The notes under the pieces were generated by a model, which was not told the origin of the DNA, made no database searches, and saw only the letters and a program-made list of their open reading frames with translations. Below, one piece after another: positions 45,984 through 51,071 of a stretch of DNA of 51,071 bases. How positions within the stretch are numbered: the stretch's first letter is position 1; the number at the start of each line of letters is the position of its first letter. This stretch comes from Marinifilum caeruleilacunae. Its GTDB lineage: Bacteria; Bacteroidota; Bacteroidia; Bacteroidales; Marinifilaceae. The stretch covers positions 1 through 51,071 of the forward strand of contig NZ_RZNH01000038.1 of NCBI RefSeq assembly GCF_013141825.1, given 5' to 3'. Made by a program: the position numbers and the translations under genes.

Positions 45984-47207
45984 ATGCAATACTCCATTTC
46001 TAAACCCAATAAAGTTCTGGAAGGAAAAGTTGTACTTCCATCATCGAAAAGTATTTCGAATCGAGTTCAGATTATTAATGCCTTGAGCTATAGTTTTGAG
46101 TCGATTAAAAACCTTTCGGATTGCGACGATTCGAAAGTCATGCAAAAAATCTTGTTATCGAATACCAATACTTTTGATGTTGGACATGCGGGAACAAGCA
46201 TGCGTTTCCTTACGGCTTATTTGTCGAAAATTGTAGGAGAATGGACCCTAGCCGGTTCCGATCGTATGAAGGAAAGACCCATTGGTGTTTTGGTGGATGC
46301 GCTGAACTCTTTGGGCGCACAAATTTCTTACCTGGAAAAAGAGGGATATCCGCCTCTAAAGATTTTTGGTTCCAATATCACCGGTAAGGAAGTAGAGCTA
46401 AAAGGAGATACCAGCTCGCAATACATTTCGGCTCTTTTATTAATTGCACCAACATTGGAAAGTGGTTTGCGCATTAAGCTGAAGGGAGATATTGTTTCGC
46501 GTTCCTACATCGAAATGACCCTGAATATTATGGAGGAGTTTGGTGTGAAATCGGAGTTTAAAGGTCAGGAAATTTACGTTGCCAAGCAGAGCTACAACTG
46601 CATTCCGTATACGGTTGAGGGCGATTGGTCGGGTGCATCGTACTGGTGGTCGTTTATGGCCCTGGCTGCCGAAGGTAAATTGTATTTGGATGGATTGAGA
46701 AGAAGAAGTTTCCAGGGCGATTCGGGCTTGGTGCCAGTATTCGAAAAATTGGGTGTGAAAACGCAATTCTCGAAACGAGGAATGTTTATTGAGAAAAAAG
46801 AGAGCGATTGCAAAAAGTTGGTTTTTGATTTCTTGCAAATGCCCGATTTGGCTCAAACTTTTGCAGTTTGTTCCTGCCTGAAAGGAATTCCTTTCCATTT
46901 TAAAGGTTTAGAAACCCTAAAGATTAAAGAAACAGATAGAATTTATGCCTTGATTACTGAACTGGGCAAGTTGGGTTACGTGCTTCACGAACCGGCAGAA
47001 GGTGAGTTGGCCTGGGATGGTGAAAGAAAAGAGGAGGATGAGAAGATTGTGATCGAAACCTATCACGACCATAGAATGGCCATGGCATTTGCACCCGTGG
47101 CAATGCTAAGAGATGATGTTTCCATTGATGATCCGGAAGTGGTGAAAAAATCCTACCCGAATTTTTGGGAGCAGATGCAAGAATTAGGATTTACTATCAA
47201 AGAATAG
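45984..47207 (+). CDS. aroA: 3-phosphoshikimate 1-carboxyvinyltransferase (EPSP synthase)
   Basis: A 407-residue shikimate-pathway enzyme; slightly shorter than the usual about 430. The phosphate/PEP-binding motifs LPSSKSISNR and VGHAGTSMRFLTAYL, the catalytic IKETDRIYAL and the end segment YHDHRMAMAFAPVAM are present. The rest of the pathway is elsewhere. It has its own terminator, so it may be a single-gene unit; an aroA alone near apt is ordinary. Confidence 0.95.
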   Translation: MQYSISKPNKVLEGKVVLPSSKSISNRVQIINALSYSFESIKNLSDCDDSKVMQKILLSNTNTFDVGHAGTSMRFLTAYLSKIVGEWTLAGSDRMKERPIGVLVDALNSLGAQISYLEKEGYPPLKIFGSNITGKEVELKGDTSSQYISALLLIAPTLESGLRIKLKGDIVSRSYIEMTLNIMEEFGVKSEFKGQEIYVAKQSYNCIPYTVEGDWSGASYWWSFMALAAEGKLYLDGLRRRSFQGDSGLVPVFEKLGVKTQFSKRGMFIEKKESDCKKLVFDFLQMPDLAQTFAVCSCLKGIPFHFKGLETLKIKETDRIYALITELGKLGYVLHEPAEGELAWDGERKEEDEKIVIETYHDHRMAMAFAPVAMLRDDVSIDDPEVVKKSYPNFWEQMQELGFTIKE

Positions 47208-47227
47208 TAATTAATTCAATATAAAGC

Positions 47228-47260
47228 TAGCCCGTGTCTGAAAAGATATGGGCTTTTTTG
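47228..47260 (+). terminator. Terminator after aroA
   Basis: AGCCC-GTGTC pairs with GATAT-GGGCT through a short loop, followed by six T. Confidence 0.8.
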
Positions 47261-47286
47261 TGATTTTAAATTCTTGAGAGCAGGGG

Positions 47287-47320
47287 TAAAAAAAGAAAGA
47301 GGAGCCCCGATAGCTCCTCC
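47287..47320 (-). terminator. Terminator after deoD
   Basis: On the minus strand GGAGGAGC-TATCGGG-GCTCCTC forms a stem, followed by TTTCTTTTTTT. Confidence 0.85.
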
Positions 47321-47351
47321 ATCCCGTACATAAAAATGTATCTGATCTAAA

Positions 47352-48068
47352 TTATTGCCTAATTGCAGTTTCCAAACCAATTTCAATCATTGTATTCAAT
47401 GTGGTTTGGCGCTCTTCAGCACTTGTTTCTTCGCCTGTAAGGATATGGTCGCTTACAGTCATAATAGCAAGAGCTTTAGCATTATGACGAGCAGCCAAAG
47501 TATACAAAGCAGTAGCTTCCATTTCTACAGCCAATACTCCGTAATCTGCCCAAAGTTTAAATGGTTCAGGATTGTTGTCAAGATCGTGATAGAAAACATC
47601 AGAAGTTAAAGTAGATCCAACTTTAACATTCACACCTTTTTCAACAGCAGCCTTGTGTGCATCGCTTAACAAGCCAAAATCAGCACAAGGAGCATAATCC
47701 ATTCCTTTAAAAATATTCTTATTGATAGAAGAATCGGTACACGAAGTCATCGATAAAATTACATCGCGAACGTGAACATCATGGTTAAAAGAACCACAAG
47801 TACCAATTCTAATTAGGTTTTTAACACCATATTGGTTAATCAACTCATGAGTGTAGATAGAGATCGAAGGAATTCCCATTCCTGTTCCCTGAACCGATAC
47901 TCTTTTCCCCTTATAAGTTCCTGTGAAACCCAACATGTTTCTTACTTTGTTGTAACAAACAACATCTTCCAGAAAGTTGTCGGCAATGTATTTTGCTCGT
48001 AATGGATCGCCTGGTAAAAGTATAGTTTCGGCAATTTCGCCCATTTTTGCTTCGTTGTGTGCACTCAT
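47352..48068 (-). CDS. deoD: Purine-nucleoside phosphorylase (DeoD type)
   Basis: A 238-residue hexamer-type phosphorylase splitting purine nucleosides to base and ribose-1-phosphate. The phosphate site is [19 protein letters not shown], with GTCGSF, the purine-site [16 protein letters not shown], and TVSDHIL near the end. Length matches. Single gene, converging on aroA. Confidence 0.96.
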   Translation of the reverse strand: MSAHNEAKMGEIAETILLPGDPLRAKYIADNFLEDVVCYNKVRNMLGFTGTYKGKRVSVQGTGMGIPSISIYTHELINQYGVKNLIRIGTCGSFNHDVHVRDVILSMTSCTDSSINKNIFKGMDYAPCADFGLLSDAHKAAVEKGVNVKVGSTLTSDVFYHDLDNNPEPFKLWADYGVLAVEMEATALYTLAARHNAKALAIMTVSDHILTGEETSAEERQTTLNTMIEIGLETAIRQ

Positions 48069-48309
48069 GGTATATCCTCTTTTAAATATTTACTAATAAA
48101 GATAACAGTTTTCTGCATAATTATAATTACACAGTAGTAGCATTACGCTTTACTCGCTTTCTAAAAAAAGAGAATGGATTTTAAAATTGGTTGGAAGTAG
48201 TTGCTTTCAATTCTTTAGGGGCAAATTTAATTTGCCCGAAATCTTGAAATCGAGAACAAAAGTAATCTTTTTTTGTAAATGGCTTATGATCTGTTTGGAT
48301 TTTTTGAAC

Positions 48310-48771
48310 CTAATTTCTTTTTTTTGCAAAGAAACTTCTAATGAGTTCAGCACTTTCTTCTTCCAGTATTCCTGATATTACTTCGGTACGTGGATGAAGG
48401 GGAGAGGGCGAAAATCTCGAAAAACCTCTTTTTTCGTCGCCGGCTCCGTACACAATTTTGGTAATTTGCGACCATGCCAAAGCACCTGCACACATGTTGC
48501 AAGGTTCCAATGTTACATAAAGGGTGCAATCTTTTAAATATTTTCCACCCAAATAGTTGGCTGCTGCTGTAATGGCTTGCATTTCGGCATGGGCAGTTAC
48601 ATCGTTCAGGCGCTCGGTAAGGTTGTGCGATCGGGCAATGATTCGATTATTGCTTACAATTACAGCTCCCACAGGAATTTCGTCGGCCTCAAAGGCTTTG
48701 TAGGCCTCCTGCATGGCTTGTTTCATAAAATATTCATCAGAAAATGGTGTAATTGCATCGGTCGAATTCAT
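48310..48771 (-). CDS. tadA: tRNA(adenine34)/cytidine deaminase-family protein, TadA
   Basis: A 153-residue zinc deaminase that converts the wobble adenosine of tRNA-Arg(ACG) to inosine. Zinc and catalytic residues are in VTAHAEMQAI (HAE) and TLEPCNMCAGALAW (PCxxC). The RFSPSPLHPRTEVISGILEE segment is typical of TadA. The family also includes other small deaminases, so the substrate is an assignment by similarity. Single gene. Confidence 0.92.
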   Translation of the reverse strand: MNSTDAITPFSDEYFMKQAMQEAYKAFEADEIPVGAVIVSNNRIIARSHNLTERLNDVTAHAEMQAITAAANYLGGKYLKDCTLYVTLEPCNMCAGALAWSQITKIVYGAGDEKRGFSRFSPSPLHPRTEVISGILEEESAELIRSFFAKKRN

Positions 48772-48977
48772 AGAAAATCTTTTTTACAAATCTGTTAATG
48801 AAAGCTATTCAGTTTCACAAATTGTTAGTATTTTCGCAAAGTTAACAAAACCAGTGACAAAGAATGAACTCGATTCACGAATTGAGCACAGGATTTAAAA
48901 TAACTGGTGTAGAATTTTAATGCTAAATGCTATTGGCTAAAGGCCATAAGCTAGTTTAATTCATTAATTGGTATAAG

Positions 48978-50729
48978 ATGTACAGAACTCATACTTGCGG
49001 AGATTTAAGAATTGAGAATGTAAACGAAACGGTAACATTAAGTGGTTGGGTGCAAAAAGCACGCGATTTGGGTGGAATGACTTTCGTCGATCTTCGAGAT
49101 CGTTACGGAATTACACAGTTTGTTTTCAATATGGAAACAAATGCTGAATTGTGCGAGCAAGCTCGTAAACTGGGTCGTGAATTCGTTGTTGCGATTACAG
49201 GTAAAGTTGCCGAAAGAGAAAGCAAAAACAGCAAAATAGCTACTGGTGATGTAGAAATTATCGCTGAAAAACTTGATGTGTTAAGCAAATCTGCTTTGCC
49301 TCCATTCACAATTGAAGATGATACCGATGGTGGTGATGAGTTGAGAATGAAATATCGTTACCTTGATTTGCGTCGTTCTTGCGTTCGCGAAAACCTTGTG
49401 ATGCGTCATAAAATGGGTATCGAAGTTCGTAACTATCTTGACCAGTTGAACTTTATCGAAACGGAAACTCCTGTATTGATCAAGTCGACTCCAGAAGGAG
49501 CACGTGACTTTATCGTTCCATCGAGAATGAATCCGGGCGAGTTTTATGCTTTGCCACAGTCTCCACAGGTGTTTAAGCAATTGCTGATGATTTCGGGTTT
49601 CGACCGTTACTACCAGATTGTAAAATGTTTCCGCGATGAGGATTTACGTGCCGACCGTCAGCCTGAGTTTACACAGATTGACTGCGAGATGGCATTTGTA
49701 GAGCAAGACGATATCCTTGATACTTTCGAAGGATTGACCAAGCACTTGTTCAAAAAACTTAAAAATGTGGATATCGACTACAAATTCCCACGCATGGAGT
49801 ATGCCGATGCAATGGAATGGTATGGTAGCGATAAACCAGATATTCGTTTCGATATGAAATTTGTAGATCTTAGTGTGATCGCAAAAGGAAACGACTTTAA
49901 AGTATTCGACGAAGCTGAATACATTGGTGCAATTTGTGCTGAAGGATGTGCAACTTACACACGTAAGCAGTTGGATAAATTAACCGACTTTGTGAAGCGT
50001 CCGCAAATTGGAGCCAAAGGTTTGGTGTATGTGAAATACAACGAAGATGGTTCATTTAAATCATCGGTAGATAAGTTTTACAGCGCCGAAGATCTTCAGA
50101 AATGGGCAGAAGCTTGTAATGCGAAGCCGGGTGATTTGATCCTTGTTTTGGTAGGTGACAAATCGGCTACTTTATCGCAGCTTTGCGAGTTGCGTTTGGA
50201 AATGGGTACTCAGTTGGGCTTACGCGATAACTCGGTATTCAAGCCAATGTGGGTTGTGAACTTCCCACTATTGGAATGGGATGAGGATTCAAAAAGATTC
50301 CACGCAATGCACCACCCATTTACTTCTCCAAAAGCGAGCGATTTCCACATGTTGGAAAGCGATCCTGGAAAAGTACGTGCCAATGCTTACGACCTTGTTA
50401 TTAATGGTGTTGAAATTGGTGGTGGTTCTATTCGTATTCACGATACAGAATTGCAGGCACAAATGTTCAAGCATCTTGGATTTACCGACGAAGAAGCGCA
50501 AGCTCAGTTTGGTTTCCTAATGGATGCATTCCAGTATGGTGCGCCTCCTCATGGTGGTATTGCTTTCGGTTTCGACCGTTTGGCATCATTGTTTGCAGGA
50601 ATCGAATCCATTCGCGATGTAATTGCATTCCCTAAAAACAACTCGGGACGCGATGTAATGATCGACTCACCTTCTACCATTGCCGATGAGCAAATGGTTG
50701 AGCTTGGATTGGATTATAGAAAAGAATAA
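48978..50729 (+). CDS. aspS: Aspartyl-tRNA synthetase
   Basis: A 583-residue class II synthetase. The N-terminal OB fold ([34 protein letters not shown]) binds the anticodon; class II motifs appear as [19 protein letters not shown] (motif 2) and [16 protein letters not shown] (motif 3), with the GAD-type insertion between. Full length, ending LGLDYRKE. A terminator follows 20 bases later. Bacterial-type, not archaeal, architecture. Confidence 0.98.
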   Translation: MYRTHTCGDLRIENVNETVTLSGWVQKARDLGGMTFVDLRDRYGITQFVFNMETNAELCEQARKLGREFVVAITGKVAERESKNSKIATGDVEIIAEKLDVLSKSALPPFTIEDDTDGGDELRMKYRYLDLRRSCVRENLVMRHKMGIEVRNYLDQLNFIETETPVLIKSTPEGARDFIVPSRMNPGEFYALPQSPQVFKQLLMISGFDRYYQIVKCFRDEDLRADRQPEFTQIDCEMAFVEQDDILDTFEGLTKHLFKKLKNVDIDYKFPRMEYADAMEWYGSDKPDIRFDMKFVDLSVIAKGNDFKVFDEAEYIGAICAEGCATYTRKQLDKLTDFVKRPQIGAKGLVYVKYNEDGSFKSSVDKFYSAEDLQKWAEACNAKPGDLILVLVGDKSATLSQLCELRLEMGTQLGLRDNSVFKPMWVVNFPLLEWDEDSKRFHAMHHPFTSPKASDFHMLESDPGKVRANAYDLVINGVEIGGGSIRIHDTELQAQMFKHLGFTDEEAQAQFGFLMDAFQYGAPPHGGIAFGFDRLASLFAGIESIRDVIAFPKNNSGRDVMIDSPSTIADEQMVELGLDYRKE

Positions 50730-50747
50730 TTGAAAATTCAGATATTG

Positions 50748-50778
50748 AAAAGCCCGGTCGATTGATCGGGCTTTTTTT
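50748..50778 (+). terminator. Terminator after aspS
   Basis: AAAAGCCCG-TCGATTGA-CGGGCTTTTT forms a nine-pair stem followed by T. Confidence 0.88.
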
Positions 50779-50793
50779 GTTTTTTTCTCATTT

Positions 50794-51071
50794 ATGGAGA
50801 AAAGAAAGATTATCACTTCTGCTCAAGCCGCAAGGGCTCATACTTTTTCCATTGATGAAAAAGTAAGCAAAAAATCTAGGGCGTGTAAGTTCAAATCACT
50901 TATTCTTGAAAACTATAAGTGCGGTGGGGTGATTTTCGAAGCAAGTTCGAAACTTCCCCTCCTTACTAATAGTTTACTGCACCTAATTGCTCTGAACTTC
51001 CAATGCCCGGATGAGACTGCAAGCTTTTAAGAGACGACCTTCTCTATAAATAACATTTAATGAATCTTAGG
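50794..51071. other. Downstream flank with an ORF of doubtful coding status
   Basis: A 78-codon frame begins at 50794 (MEKRKIITSAQAARAHTFSI) and ends at 51030. It follows the aspS terminator by about 15 bases and has no promoter. The piece reading GCTCATACTTTTTCC and AAAAAGTAAGCAAAAAATC resembles sequence that recurs between genes in Bacteroidota (recalled, not searched). More likely a dispersed element than a gene. Confidence 0.35.

Noticed and set aside
50794-51030. A 78-residue ORF as a real gene
   Set aside because: It follows a terminator without promoter, shows no recognisable domain, and its sequence resembles dispersed intergenic material.

Overview
The window looks like a chromosomal segment of a member of the Bacteroidota. 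The grounds are low-GC coding sequence, almost no Shine-Dalgarno sites, promoters matching the Bacteroidota TTTG/TAnnTTTG form, a FecI/FecR/STN-TonB receptor system, RprXY-like two-component pairs, and the linked order lptE-like, secG, groES, groEL. A marine or anaerobic Marinilabiliales-type organism (Labilibaculum, Marinifilum or Ancylomarina style) is my guess from protein flavour, not shown by the sequence. Most of the window is housekeeping chromosome; I see no prophage, integrase, transposase or CRISPR array. LAYOUT. 1-345: the end of a 5S rRNA gene (and so of an rRNA operon), its terminator and a 50-bp tandem repeat. 346-4688 (minus): a two-component pair, kdsB, and a soluble PAS histidine kinase with a cysteine cluster. 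4875-10239 (plus): a receiver-less sigma-54 activator, an LptE-like lipoprotein, a TPR-like protein, secG and groESL. 10289-14903: a lipoprotein, a BlaI-type repressor overlapping an M56 membrane protease fused to an M23 peptidoglycan-hydrolase domain, and two unrecognised proteins. 15311-20223 (minus): lipoprotein, ECF sigma factor, FecR anti-sigma and TonB receptor. 20616-21254: an apparently decaying set of tiny two-helix membrane proteins. 21428-26435: lepA, a secreted highly charged protein, and a second RprXY-like pair convergent with it. 26635-26761: a promoter-terminator unit without an ORF (candidate small RNA). 26865-29120 (minus): acpP-fabF-rnc. 29318-35915: purN, an anchored M23 peptidase, two tandem YitT proteins and leuS. 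36128-38707: tRNA-Arg(CCG) and an ExbB-X-ExbD-ExbD energy-transducing operon. 38922-45053 (minus): asparaginase, TatD, glutamate dehydrogenase, DprA and two envelope proteins. 45372-50729: apt, aroA, deoD, tadA and aspS. HOW IT FITS TOGETHER. Envelope biology recurs: KdsB and the LptE-like protein (LPS), SecG (export), two M23 domains (cell wall), a TonB receptor with its own sigma/anti-sigma relay, and an ExbBD motor that could energise such receptors. Purine salvage and synthesis (purN, apt, deoD) and nitrogen metabolism (gdhA, ansA) are also present. The least ordinary items are the BlaI plus M56-M23 module with twin operator palindromes, the candidate small RNA, the inverted-repeat element downstream of gdhA, and the broken small-membrane-protein locus.
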